From positions 1 to 48,978 of the forward strand of contig BATO01000046.1 in NCBI GenBank assembly GCA_000474255.1: a DNA stretch of 48,978 nt, written 5' to 3'. The first letter of the stretch is position 1; each line of letters begins with the position of its first letter. The notes under the pieces were generated by a model. The model worked only from the letters and a program-made list of their open reading frames with translations. It had not been told where the DNA came from and ran no database searches. This stretch comes from Aquipseudomonas alcaligenes MRY13-0052. GTDB lineage: Bacteria; Pseudomonadota; Gammaproteobacteria; Pseudomonadales; Pseudomonadaceae. Shown piece by piece: positions 30,908 through 39,495 of this stretch. The position numbers and the translations under genes are program-made.

Positions 30908-31129
30908 ATGTCCGTGAACATCGATCTGGAAGGCGGCACCTGCGCCATCGAACTGAACGGCAACCACAGCGAGATGCCGATCCGCGACATCGTCATCAGC
31001 ACTGATGATGGCCTGCGCGCCTCGGTGATCCGCAGCCCGGCGGGCGACGCGCTGATCAGCGAAGACGAAGCCCAGGTGCTGGTGGGGGCTGGCGCCAAGG
31101 ATGATCGACACAACGTCATCGCTGATTGA
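30908..31129 (+). CDS. DUF3203-family small protein
   Basis: A 73-aa soluble protein: a beta-rich N-terminal half (CAIELNGNHSEMPIRDIVIST) and a helical end (ISEDEAQVLVGAGAKDDR), as in DUF3203, a Pseudomonas-restricted family of unknown function. AAGGAG precedes the ATG by 7 nt. Last gene of the plus-strand run; 78 nt after the hydrolase gene. Confidence 0.8.
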   Translation: MSVNIDLEGGTCAIELNGNHSEMPIRDIVISTDDGLRASVIRSPAGDALISEDEAQVLVGAGAKDDRHNVIAD

Positions 31130-31264
31130 GCTTGCCGCCGTGTTGCCCATAGGGGTGGAGGGGCTGAGAGCCCAGGCGCTCCCTCGCAAAGACACCCTGC
31201 ACGGGCACAGGAAATGCCCCGAGGGAAAAGAGAATGGCCGCTGATTCCTTCCGGCGGCCGACGT

Positions 31265-31315
31265 AAAAAGGGGGCAGGCCCACCCGTGGTGAGGACACGA
31301 GCCCGGACCCGCCCC
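31265..31315 (-). terminator. Intrinsic terminator of the fadL-like gene
   Basis: On the minus strand a long, slightly imperfect stem (GGGGCGGGTCC...GGGCCTGCCCC with an inner CTCGTG/CACGGG part) is followed by C and five T residues. It lies about 120 nt after the FadL-like stop. The whole gap 31130-31437 holds no gene; a smaller hairpin (GGGCA/TGCCC) is at 31203-31219. Confidence 0.8.
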
Positions 31316-31437
31316 AACTTCCCCACCTGTTCTGATCGGCCCGATGCCCCGGGAACCGGGTGACGATCGAGAGCACAGGTGGGGAATTTCCAGTCTTTGC
31401 AGGCAATTGAAAAACTGACTGCGTTTTCAACGGCCTG

Positions 31438-32886
31438 TTAGAACATGTAGGTGGCCGAGAGGCTGACGATCTGCCCTTTGGATTCCACCTTGCCATCGAT
31501 GCTGCCGCCGCCCAGGCGATCCTGGTTCTGGGTGCGCAGGCGACCTTCGTCGACGAACTGGCGGGAATAGGCCACATCCACGCTCAGGTTCGGATCGGAG
31601 GCGAAGCGGTAGCTGCCGCCCAGGGAGACGAAGGTGCGGTCGCCGTCGGGGATGCGCGCATCGCGGGTGGAGTTGCGGGTCGGCGTCTGGTCCAGCGCCA
31701 CACCTGCCCGCAGGGTCAGCTGGTCGTTGAAGCGGTAGTCACCGCCCACCGAGTACATCCAGGTGTCCTTGTAGTTGTAGGGAATGTCGACGATCAGGTT
31801 GCCGTGGGACTCCAGCTTCAGGGACTTGAAGGACGACCACTCGGTCCAGGTCACGCTAGCGCCCAGGCTGAAGCTGTCGTTGAAATCATGCACCCAGTCC
31901 AGGGTGGCCATGGCCGGGATGTCCATGCGCGACTCGGCGTGATCGCCACCGCTCTTCAAGCTCAGGCCGGGATAGATCAGATCGATGATGCCGCTGTCGA
32001 TCAAGGCCGGAGAGTCAAAGCCTCCCAGCCCGTCCGCATCACTGAAGTGGAAGTTGTAGTCGCCATCCAGCTCGTTCTTGATCTTGGCGTGATAGGCCAG
32101 GCCAAGCGTATCGACCTCTGTCGGCTTCCAGGCCACGCTGGCGAACCAGCCGGGCGAAACGTTATCCACCTTGACCCGCATTTTCGCTCTCGTCAGGCCA
32201 GCCGGTGCGCCTGGCAGACCGCCACCGGCACCAGCAGCGGCATACAGGTCGACGTTCTGACTGACGAAGCCTTGGGTGCGCTGGACAACCACACCGGCCC
32301 CGACCGCCCATTGGTCATCGATCTTGAAAGACAACGAGCCGGCCAGGGCGGCTGTCTCGATCTTGGTGTCCAGGGCGAAGTCCTTGCCCTTGAAATTCTT
32401 GTCCCAGGTGCTGCGCATACCCATGGGGACGACTTGGCCGAGACCAAAGGCGAAACGGTCGCCAACCGGGATCACCAGGAACTGAGTAGGCAGCCATTTA
32501 CTGAAGCCGCCGTTGCCACCATCCCCCAACTCCTGGGTGGTGCCAGCAATGGCATCGAGTGTGTCGACGCGCGGGTTGCCTTGATAGTCATAGGCCTCCC
32601 CTTTGAATTTCATGTCGATATCGGCATAGATCGCCGACACCTGGCCAATGGGGCGCTCGATAAAGGCCATGGCCGCCGGGTTGTTGAAGGCGGCGCTGGG
32701 GTCGTTCTTCCACACCGAGCCACCGGCAAAGGCACGGCCCCAGCCGGGAGTGCCATAAGTGGGTACGGCGAAAGCGCCCGCTTCGGCTTGTTGAACACCG
32801 ATAACGGCACTGAGTACGGCCAAACTCAGCAAACTGCGTTTGCACGTGAAATTGAAAAGAGAGGGGCGCTTCGAATACGTCTTCAT
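31438..32886 (-). CDS. FadL/OmpP1-family outer-membrane channel
   Basis: A 482-aa outer-membrane beta-barrel for hydrophobic compounds. The signal peptide ends at about residue 36 (VQQAEA then GAFAVPTYG); next is the N-terminal hatch with GWGRAFAGGSVWKNDPSAAFNNPAAMAF, the FadL NPA motif, and the barrel ends in a C-terminal Phe (ATYMF). The ATG at 32886 is preceded by AAGGAG; an upstream ATG in frame lacks one. Substrate could be long-chain fatty acids, alkanes or aromatics; the PraB-type neighbour hints at hydrocarbons but does not prove it. Confidence 0.9.
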   Translation of the reverse strand: MKTYSKRPSLFNFTCKRSLLSLAVLSAVIGVQQAEAGAFAVPTYGTPGWGRAFAGGSVWKNDPSAAFNNPAAMAFIERPIGQVSAIYADIDMKFKGEAYDYQGNPRVDTLDAIAGTTQELGDGGNGGFSKWLPTQFLVIPVGDRFAFGLGQVVPMGMRSTWDKNFKGKDFALDTKIETAALAGSLSFKIDDQWAVGAGVVVQRTQGFVSQNVDLYAAAGAGGGLPGAPAGLTRAKMRVKVDNVSPGWFASVAWKPTEVDTLGLAYHAKIKNELDGDYNFHFSDADGLGGFDSPALIDSGIIDLIYPGLSLKSGGDHAESRMDIPAMATLDWVHDFNDSFSLGASVTWTEWSSFKSLKLESHGNLIVDIPYNYKDTWMYSVGGDYRFNDQLTLRAGVALDQTPTRNSTRDARIPDGDRTFVSLGGSYRFASDPNLSVDVAYSRQFVDEGRLRTQNQDRLGGGSIDGKVESKGQIVSLSATYMF

Positions 32887-33040
32887 GACAACTCCTTGCT
32901 TATTATAATTTTCTGCCTCACGGGGCGCGTCCTGCACAACTAATAGTTCAGAAAATCAAACTTCCTCACTAATGGCTCGAAATTTTTCTTACTTGCCGAA
33001 TGTGCTGAACCCATATCGCGACAGTATTCCAATCACAATG

Positions 33041-33074
33041 AAAACGGCCTTCCCATACGGGGACGGGAAGGCCG
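33041..33074 (-). terminator. Intrinsic terminator after praB
   Basis: Minus-strand stem CGGCCTTCCC/GGGAAGGCCG with a 10-nt loop followed by TTTT, 8 nt after the stop of the PraB-like gene. Confidence 0.9.
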
Positions 33075-33081
33075 CTCACTC

Positions 33082-33567
33082 TTACGGAACCAGAGTGAAT
33101 GCCGGGGTCGGGCTGACCCACAGGCTTTGGATGGTGCAGGAGCCAACCGGCTGGTTCGGGGTCAGGGTCAGGGTGTTGGTAGCGTTGCTCCAGCCACCGT
33201 TCACGGTCACCGGAGTGGAGCTGCAGTTGATACCAGCGACGGTGAACTTGACGCCGCTGACATTGCCAGCGGTGAGGCTGGAAGCGGTCAGGGTCCAGGG
33301 CAGGCCTGCAGCGCTGGCTGCACCGCAGAAGCCGCCGCCAGTGATGTTCACGGCAGTGATGGTGGCTTTGTCAGCGCCGCCCACGGAGGTGGTGCCGATG
33401 AATTCCACGTTGCAGGTCACAGCGGGCAGGATGCCAGGCTTGACCACCGAAACGCCCTTGGCGGAGAAGGCGGTGTTAGCCGGGGTAATGGTTACGGCCA
33501 TGGCCGAAGAAGCGCCCATGCACAGAGCCAGAGCAGCGGTAGCAACGGAGATTTTGGACATTTTCAT
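33082..33567 (-). CDS. praB: PraB-family secreted protein (alkane oxidation activator family)
   Basis: A 161-aa precursor with a Sec signal (cut after SSAMA) and a mature part rich in Thr, Val, Ala and Gly with four Cys, ending in APTPAFTLVP-like SPTPAFTLVP. This layout matches the PraA/PraB family, named for stimulating alkane oxidation and also linked to surface adhesion. The ATG at 33567 follows AAGGAA. It is not co-transcribed with the FadL-like gene, since a terminator lies between them, but both are minus-strand and separated by only 195 bp. Confidence 0.82.
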   Translation of the reverse strand: MKMSKISVATAALALCMGASSAMAVTITPANTAFSAKGVSVVKPGILPAVTCNVEFIGTTSVGGADKATITAVNITGGGFCGAASAAGLPWTLTASSLTAGNVSGVKFTVAGINCSSTPVTVNGGWSNATNTLTLTPNQPVGSCTIQSLWVSPTPAFTLVP

Positions 33568-34570
33568 TGTTTTCGTTCCTTGGTTGAATAAGCAAAACAT
33601 GGTTTTGTTTTTGGTCACTGGGAATACACCACGAAGACCTTCCTGTTTAACCCATGACCGCTTTTCAAACTTGCCCAGTCACCCGCTGCTTCAAGTTTCC
33701 GGCGGACGTTATTCCAATTCCGGTTTCAATCGGCGACGCCACACTGTTTCCGGGCAAGTTCCCAGGCCAACGTCCGTTGTGGATACATAACAATCGAAGT
33801 GCAGCTATCCAGGCTGCGTCATGTCATCCATCCAACAACGTCCGCATGGCACTGATCGGGCCGGTACCTGCCGAAGCAAGTGCCGGACGAGTTCCTCAAC
33901 GCTGTTGTTCAGTCACGCTCGTTTCGATGCAGGGCCATGGACACACGACGGCCTGCGAGAAGGTTTCCACCGCTTCCGCCACCAGGGCGAAAAGGACGCA
34001 TCGGCTCGGGCACAAGGCTCGATACGAGGCGAGGGAGCCGGGCGGCAGATTCCCGGCAAGTGATAGGGGCGTTGCCTGATACAGGCGAAAAATGGAGCAT
34101 CCGTTGCCACCTCCCTGCTGCGTTCCAATGCGTAGCGATTTTCGGATTACCGACTCGCCAGGGTTTTGTTACTCATGGGCGCTACGTTCTGAGGCACTGG
34201 GCTTGTGCCCTTGTGGGTGACTTCCCAGTGGGTAGCGCCGGGAACGAGATTAGGTTGCTGGACCGCATTTCATACCTAGCAAAAGGTTGGGTACCCCCGC
34301 TCCAGAGCCTGCCAGCGAAGCCGCAAAAGCGGGAACTTCCTACACACCTGCGTCAAAGGTCGTGCGCCATATAGCTGACTATCCCGACAACTCGGGGCTT
34401 GACGGGTGTTTCCATCACGGACACTCGCCCATCCGCCGCATCGTTCTGGTGCATGAATTGATTGTTCGAAAAATGAATCCGCGTCCATCCACGGCGAATC
34501 TGCGGGCAGAAAGCCGGGTAATACGCGCGATCGTGCGAGTTGGGCGAAGAAAACCGATGCATCTCGCAGA
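33568..34570. other. One-kilobase gene-poor region upstream of praB
   Basis: About 1 kb without a gene I can support. Base composition is visibly less GC-rich than the flanks and stop codons are frequent in all frames; the longest frames (141 and 164 codons) overlap each other, have no ribosome site and give Ser/Arg-rich products typical of chance. The praB promoter must lie at its left end. The rest may be a decayed insertion or a non-coding RNA locus; no IS ends, tRNA or REP unit is visible before 34570. Confidence 0.5.
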
Positions 34571-34822
34571 TTGAGCTGAGTGACGAAGCCCAACGCATCG
34601 GTGCCTCCATGGGCTCGGCTGCGTTGGGCCTCGCTGCGCTCGGCGCCAACCTACGGGGATTGCATGAGGGTTCAGCGTGGGCCGGGTAAGCACGCCTTGT
34701 AGGTTGGGCTGAGGCACGAAGCCCAACACATCCGCGCCTCAATGGGCTCCACGGCGTTGGGCCTCGCTACGCTCGGCGCCAACCTACGGGAATTTGCATG
34801 AGGGTTCGGCGTAGGCCGGGTG
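34571..34822. repeat. Tandem repeat of about 133 bp (two copies)
   Basis: Copy 1 begins at 34571 and copy 2 at 34704, a period of 133 bp. Each has ACGAAGCCCAAC, then GCGTTGGGCCTCGCT...GGCGCCAACCTACGGG, then GCATGAGGGTTC and a CGTAGGCCGGGTGAAACCCGG-like end cut in two. A fragment of the same unit is at 14144-14181 and another at 40308-40351. It ends 31 bp before the stop of the adaptor gene. Confidence 0.82.
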
Positions 34823-34853
34823 AAACCCGGCGGGGATGACGAAACGCGGAGGC

Positions 34854-36107
34854 TCAGCCGGAGACGCCGACGAAGCCGGGTTCCAGGCCGAAGACTTCGA
34901 CACCGGCGGGGGTGGAGCGGCCGGTGCGCACCTCCACTTCGCGCTCGGGTTGTTCGAGGGTGGGGCGGTAGTCCAGCAGCCAGCGCCCTTCTGCGTTGCG
35001 CAGGGCCTCAGGCGGCACCACCATGGCCGCTTCGTTGCGGTAGGCAAGGATCGACAGCCGTGCGCTCATGCCCAGGCGCACCCGGCGCATCTGTTCTTCG
35101 CTGAGGTCGGGGATGGCGACCATCACCTCGAACTGTGCGCCACCCTGGGTGCTCGGCAGCGCCTGGCCGCCGACCACGCTCACCTGCCCATGCAACGCCT
35201 CACCCTCGAAGCCATCGCCCTGCACGTCCACCGCCATGCCTTCGCGCAGCTGGTTGACGTCCAGCTCGGAGACCCGCGCGACGATCTTCAGTTGCTCGAT
35301 GCTGGCCAACCCGAACAGCGGCGCGCCCTGGGTCACCTGGGAGCCGGCCTGCACCGGGCCGCGCGCGGCGTCCTCCAGGCTCAGGCCGGGGGCCGCGACA
35401 ACGATGCCGGAGAACGGCGCCTTGATGTCCTTGGCCTCCAACAGTTTGCGCAAGGCCTGGTGCTTGACCTCGGCATTGGCCAGTTCCATTTCGGCGATCT
35501 GCAGGTATTCGCCACTGCCGCGCGCCTGGGAACGGGCCAGGTCGCGCTCGGCGGCGCTGAGGTCCAAACGCTGCAGGCGCTCCTGCTGTTCCAGGTCTTC
35601 CAGCTCGTTGCGCGGGATGATGCCGCGGTCGAACAGCGCGCGGGTCTGGCCGAGCTTCTTCTCGGTGCTGGCCAGGGCCAGCTGGGCGCTGCGCAGGGTC
35701 CGGCGGGCACGGGACATTTCCTCGCCGCTGTCCCAGTCCTTCAGCTCCTGCACCACGCGCCGCGCCTTGAGCAGGGCCGACAGCGCATCGCGCTGCTGCA
35801 CCTCGGTTTCGGCCACATCCATGCGCAGCAGTAACTGCCCGGCCTTGACCCGTTGCCCCGCCTCCACCAGGGACTCGGCCACGATGCCGGCGAAGGGTGC
35901 GCCCAGGGCCAGGGTCTTCTCCGGCTCGATGCGCCCCACCAGGCCGATGCTGTGCTCCAGCGGTGCCGGGTCCACGCGCTGCCAGCGCAGGGCGGCCGGT
36001 GCCGCGCCCGGCGCATCACGCAGGCCCCAGGTGATGCCGGCAATGGCCAGCACGGCGACGGCGAGCAGCAGGCCACGGCGGGCCAGCGGGGAGCGGTCAG
36101 TAGTCAT
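34854..36107 (-). CDS. Periplasmic adaptor (HlyD/MacA-type) of an ABC exporter
   Basis: A 417-aa membrane-fusion protein with one N-terminal membrane anchor (residues 12-30, LLLAVAVLAIAGITWGL), a lipoyl half-motif (GRIEPEKTLALGAPFAGIV), a long coiled-coil hairpin (about 105-215), the matching half (IKAPFSGIVVAA), and a beta-barrel domain. It bridges the inner-membrane pump to the outer-membrane channel. Its ATG lies 11 nt inside the end of the TolC-like gene. Last gene of the four-gene operon. Confidence 0.9.
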   Translation of the reverse strand: MTTDRSPLARRGLLLAVAVLAIAGITWGLRDAPGAAPAALRWQRVDPAPLEHSIGLVGRIEPEKTLALGAPFAGIVAESLVEAGQRVKAGQLLLRMDVAETEVQQRDALSALLKARRVVQELKDWDSGEEMSRARRTLRSAQLALASTEKKLGQTRALFDRGIIPRNELEDLEQQERLQRLDLSAAERDLARSQARGSGEYLQIAEMELANAEVKHQALRKLLEAKDIKAPFSGIVVAAPGLSLEDAARGPVQAGSQVTQGAPLFGLASIEQLKIVARVSELDVNQLREGMAVDVQGDGFEGEALHGQVSVVGGQALPSTQGGAQFEVMVAIPDLSEEQMRRVRLGMSARLSILAYRNEAAMVVPPEALRNAEGRWLLDYRPTLEQPEREVEVRTGRSTPAGVEVFGLEPGFVGVSG

Positions 36108-37584
36108 TGAGCGAGATGTCCCATCTGTCGAGCGTCATGCCCAAGGCCAGGTCCAGTTGCGTCTGCGCGTCGAGGTAGGCGATCAGCGCATTGAGGCGGG
36201 CGTTCTCGGCACTGCGCAGGTCGCTCTCGAAGCTGAGCACCTGGAAGTTGCTGGAGCGTCCGGCGTTGAGCTTGTCGCGCTCGATATCCAGCTTGCGCCG
36301 CGACAGGTCCAGGGCGCGGCTGGCGATCTCCAGCTGGCGCCAGCGGGTGCCGACATCGCGCACCACATCGGTGACGTTGCGTTCCAGGGCCTGGCGCGCA
36401 TCGGCCACCTGCAGCTCCTGGTCCTCGACATTGACCCGCGCCTGCACCTCGCCCTGGCGCCGCGTCAGGTCGCCGATGGGGATGTCCACGCGCACCCCGG
36501 CGTAACTGTCCCAGGAGCGGTTGCTGCCGCTGCTGTACGGGTAGTCGTAGCGGTCCTGGGTCTGGCTGCCCCCCACCTCCAGGGAAACGTCCCAGAGCCG
36601 TTGGTTCTTCGCCACCACCAGGTTGATGTCCGCCTGCTGGCGGGTGATCAGCTGGCGCAGGTAATCCGGCTGCTGCTGCTCGGCCAGCTTCACCGCCTGC
36701 TCGCGGTTCACTTCGATGCGCTCGGCCTCCAGGGCGTCGCTGGCGCGCACCTGCGAGGACAGGTCCAGGGCCAGCAGGCGCAGCAGCTCCAGGCGTGCGG
36801 AGTCCAGCTGGTTGGCGGCCTCCTCCACGCTCAGCTCCTGGGTGGCGAGGTCGGCTTCCGTCTGCACGATCTCGAACTCGGCCATACGCCCAGCCTCGAT
36901 CATCGAGCGGTTGACCGTAACCAATTGCTGGGTGCGCTCCAGGGCGGCGCGGGCGATGCGCTGCTGCTCCTGGGCGCGCAGCAGGTTGCGGTAGGCACTG
37001 ATGATGGCGGTGACCGTCTGCGAGACGCTGGATTTGAGGTTGAGCCGGTTGGCCTGTTCCGACAGCTGGGCCAGGCGCACCGGTGCGGTGTTCACCTCGC
37101 GCCCGGCGCCACGCAGCAGCGGCTGGATGATGCTCAGGTCGACGCCATCGTTACGCGTGCGCCCGGCCCGGTCGGCATCGTTGTAGCCCTTGCTCCAGCC
37201 CAGGGCGAACTGGGTGCCGTACTCGTTGAGAACGGTCGCGGTGGGGCCGATGCGGCCGTCGCGGTAGCGGTCCTCGTGGTTGCGGTTGGCCCGGTAGCTG
37301 CCGGTGATATAGAGCTTGGGGTTGAACACGTCTTCGGAGACGCGCAGGTCGAACTTCTCGGCGATGCGCCGCAGGTAGCTGCTCTGGATGCTGCGGTTGT
37401 TGCGCAGGCCGAGGAATACCGCATCCAGCAATGACAGGTCGGCCATCTGCTCGCTGAGCAGCGGGCCGTTACCCTGGCGCTCCATGGTCGGCGCCGAGGG
37501 GTCCAGGCGCTCCTCGCCCCAGGGTTTGGCCTGGGCCGGCAGGATGACCATCAGCAGGGCGAAGGGCAGCAGGCGGCTACGCAT
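36097..37584 (-). CDS. TolC-family outer-membrane efflux protein
   Basis: A 495-aa outer-membrane channel with a Sec signal (MRSRLLPFALLMVILPAQA) and two internally similar helical repeats (about 50-260 and 270-490) of the TolC fold, e.g. LSLLDAVFLGLRNNRSIQSSYL and the C-terminal ENARLNALIAYLDAQTQLDLALG. No lipobox. The ATG at 37584 overlaps the end of the permease gene. Having the channel between permease and adaptor is uncommon; most MacAB-type operons begin with the adaptor. Confidence 0.9.
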   Translation of the reverse strand: MRSRLLPFALLMVILPAQAKPWGEERLDPSAPTMERQGNGPLLSEQMADLSLLDAVFLGLRNNRSIQSSYLRRIAEKFDLRVSEDVFNPKLYITGSYRANRNHEDRYRDGRIGPTATVLNEYGTQFALGWSKGYNDADRAGRTRNDGVDLSIIQPLLRGAGREVNTAPVRLAQLSEQANRLNLKSSVSQTVTAIISAYRNLLRAQEQQRIARAALERTQQLVTVNRSMIEAGRMAEFEIVQTEADLATQELSVEEAANQLDSARLELLRLLALDLSSQVRASDALEAERIEVNREQAVKLAEQQQPDYLRQLITRQQADINLVVAKNQRLWDVSLEVGGSQTQDRYDYPYSSGSNRSWDSYAGVRVDIPIGDLTRRQGEVQARVNVEDQELQVADARQALERNVTDVVRDVGTRWRQLEIASRALDLSRRKLDIERDKLNAGRSSNFQVLSFESDLRSAENARLNALIAYLDAQTQLDLALGMTLDRWDISLNDY

Positions 37585-38788
37585 CACGCAGGGCCTCCAC
37601 CGGTTGCAGGCGCGCGGCCGAAATGGCCGGGTGCAGGCCGAAGAACAGCCCCACCAGCAGCGTGCTGCCAATGCCCAGCGGCAATGCCGAGGACGCCAGG
37701 GCGAAGTCCCAGCCACACAGGCGTGCGTAGCCCCAGGCGGCAGCCACGCCGAGCAAGGCGCCGGAAACGGCGCCGGCGGCGGTGAGCGTCACCGCCTCCA
37801 GCAGGAACAGGTTGCGGATGTCGCGGCGCCGCGCACCCAGGGCCATGCGCACACCGATCTCGCGGCGCCGCTCGCTGACGTTCATCAGCATCACGTTCAT
37901 CACCCCCACCCCGCCGCCCACCAGGGAGATGCCGCCCAGGGCCGCCAGCAGGTAGGTGAAGGTGCGGGTCTGCTGCTGCATGGCGTCGATCATCTGCTGG
38001 GCCACCTGCAGGGTGCCCTTCTGCTCGCCGACGATCTCGCGGTTGACCCGTTGCAGCAGGCGCTCACCGATGGTGGCCACGTCCTTGCCCGGCACCACCC
38101 GGGCGATCAGCGTGCTGATGCTCGGCGCCGGGTTGATGCGCGCCATGCCCGCCGGCGGCAGGAACAGCGCGTCGTCGGCGGTGAAGGGAATGATGCCGCC
38201 AGCGCCCTGGGGCTTGAGGATGCCGATCACCTGGAACTGGTAGTCATCGATGCGCACACGGTCGCCCAGCTGCAGCGGGTCGCCCGTAACCCCCAGCGCC
38301 AGGGCCGCCTGGGCACCGACCACAACGAAAGTCTGGCGGGCATCGAAAGCCGACAGATAACGCCCCTGAGCCACCCGCAAGCGCGCTGCATCGCCCAGGG
38401 ACGCATCGGCGCCCACCAGGGCCAGGCTGCGGGTGCGGCCGTGGAACACCACCTGGCTGCTGTAGAGCACCAGCGGGCTGACATGCTCGATGCCGGGCAC
38501 GCTCGCCTCGATGGTCGGGCCGTCCAGCACCAATGGCAGGCCGTCGCTCCCCCGCGCCACGGAAGGCAGCTGCACCACCACCGCCTCGGTGCCCATCTCG
38601 CGGAACACGCTCATGGCCTGGTCGGCGGCGTTCTGGCCGATGTTCAACAGGGCGATCACCGAGCAGCTGCCCATGACGATGCCCAGCAGCGCCAGCAACG
38701 AGCGCCGCCCGAGGTTGCGCAGGCTGCCGAGCGCCTCGTGCAGCAGCTGCGTCAGCGAGGGGGCCGAGGCCGACTCCAGCAGCGTCAT
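37577..38788 (-). CDS. MacB-type ABC transporter permease (FtsX-domain)
   Basis: A 403-aa inner-membrane permease: one N-terminal membrane helix (LLALLGIVMGSCSVIALLNIG, about 33-53), a large periplasmic MacB-PCD domain (about 60-270), and three C-terminal helices with the FtsX core VNVMLMNVSERRREIGVRMALGARR. Unlike MacB itself the ATPase is a separate gene, as in LolCD- and lantibiotic-immunity-type systems. Start and stop overlap both neighbours (ATGA with the ATPase gene). Confidence 0.92.
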   Translation of the reverse strand: MTLLESASAPSLTQLLHEALGSLRNLGRRSLLALLGIVMGSCSVIALLNIGQNAADQAMSVFREMGTEAVVVQLPSVARGSDGLPLVLDGPTIEASVPGIEHVSPLVLYSSQVVFHGRTRSLALVGADASLGDAARLRVAQGRYLSAFDARQTFVVVGAQAALALGVTGDPLQLGDRVRIDDYQFQVIGILKPQGAGGIIPFTADDALFLPPAGMARINPAPSISTLIARVVPGKDVATIGERLLQRVNREIVGEQKGTLQVAQQMIDAMQQQTRTFTYLLAALGGISLVGGGVGVMNVMLMNVSERRREIGVRMALGARRRDIRNLFLLEAVTLTAAGAVSGALLGVAAAWGYARLCGWDFALASSALPLGIGSTLLVGLFFGLHPAISAARLQPVEALRDA

Positions 38789-39495
38789 GCCGGGACCGCC
38801 TCGTCCACCACCCTGCCCTCGCGCACGCGGATGCGCCGTTCCAGGCGGGCGGCGATGCCGGGGTCGTGGGTGACGATCACCAGGGTCACGCCATTGGCGC
38901 GGTTGAGCTCCAGCAGCAGCTGCATGATGTCTTCGGCGGTGGCGGCGTCGAGGTTGCCGGTGGGCTCGTCGGCGAGGATCAACGCCGGCTCGCCCACCAG
39001 GGCGCGGGCGATGGCCACGCGCTGGCGCTGGCCGCCGGAAAGGTCCGCCGGCAGGTGCCCGGCACGCGCCGCCAAGCCGACCCGCTCGAGCATGGCATGG
39101 GCCCGCTCACGAGACTCGCGCAGGGCCACGCCGCGGTAGCTCAGGGGCAAGGCGACGTTGTCCAGCGCGCTGAGCCGGGGCAGCAGGTTGAAGCTCTGGA
39201 AGACGAAGCCGATCAGGCGGTTGCGCAGCGCCGCCAGGTCATCCGGGCTGGCCGTGAATACATCGTGGCCACCCAGGTGGTAGAAGCCGCTGCTGGGCAG
39301 GTCGAGCAGGCCGAGAATGTTCAGCAGCGTGCTCTTGCCCGAACCGGAACTGCCGAGAATGGCGCAGCTCTCGCCCCGGGCGATCTCCAGGGAGACCCCA
39401 CTGAGGATGCGCAGCTCCTGCTCGGCGAGCCGATAGCGCTTTTCGATATCCCGCAGGCGGATGAGCCGCTCGTTATTGTTGTTCAACATGTCCAT
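38785..39495 (-). CDS. ABC transporter ATPase (MacB/LolD type)
   Basis: A 236-aa ATPase with Walker A GSSGSGKST, Q-loop FQSFNLLPRL, signature LSGGQRQRV, Walker B ALILADEPTGNLD and the H-loop THDP: all complete, so active. The ATG at 39495 is chosen over one at 39513, which sits directly on AAAGGA; a third at 39489 is possible. First gene of the operon; the permease gene follows with an ATGA overlap. The spacing implies one transcript for all four parts of a tripartite exporter. Confidence 0.93.
   Translation of the reverse strand: MDMLNNNNERLIRLRDIEKRYRLAEQELRILSGVSLEIARGESCAILGSSGSGKSTLLNILGLLDLPSSGFYHLGGHDVFTASPDDLAALRNRLIGFVFQSFNLLPRLSALDNVALPLSYRGVALRESRERAHAMLERVGLAARAGHLPADLSGGQRQRVAIARALVGEPALILADEPTGNLDAATAEDIMQLLLELNRANGVTLVIVTHDPGIAARLERRIRVREGRVVDEAVPA

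Noticed and set aside
31140-31260. Possible TPP riboswitch around CTGAGAGCCC
   Set aside because: The CTGAGA piece is present, but the second conserved box (CCTGATCTGG-type) and the closing helix are absent, and no thiamine gene follows.
33654-34374. Overlapping 141- and 164-codon frames upstream of praB
   Set aside because: They overlap each other in different frames, lack ribosome sites and give chance-like products.
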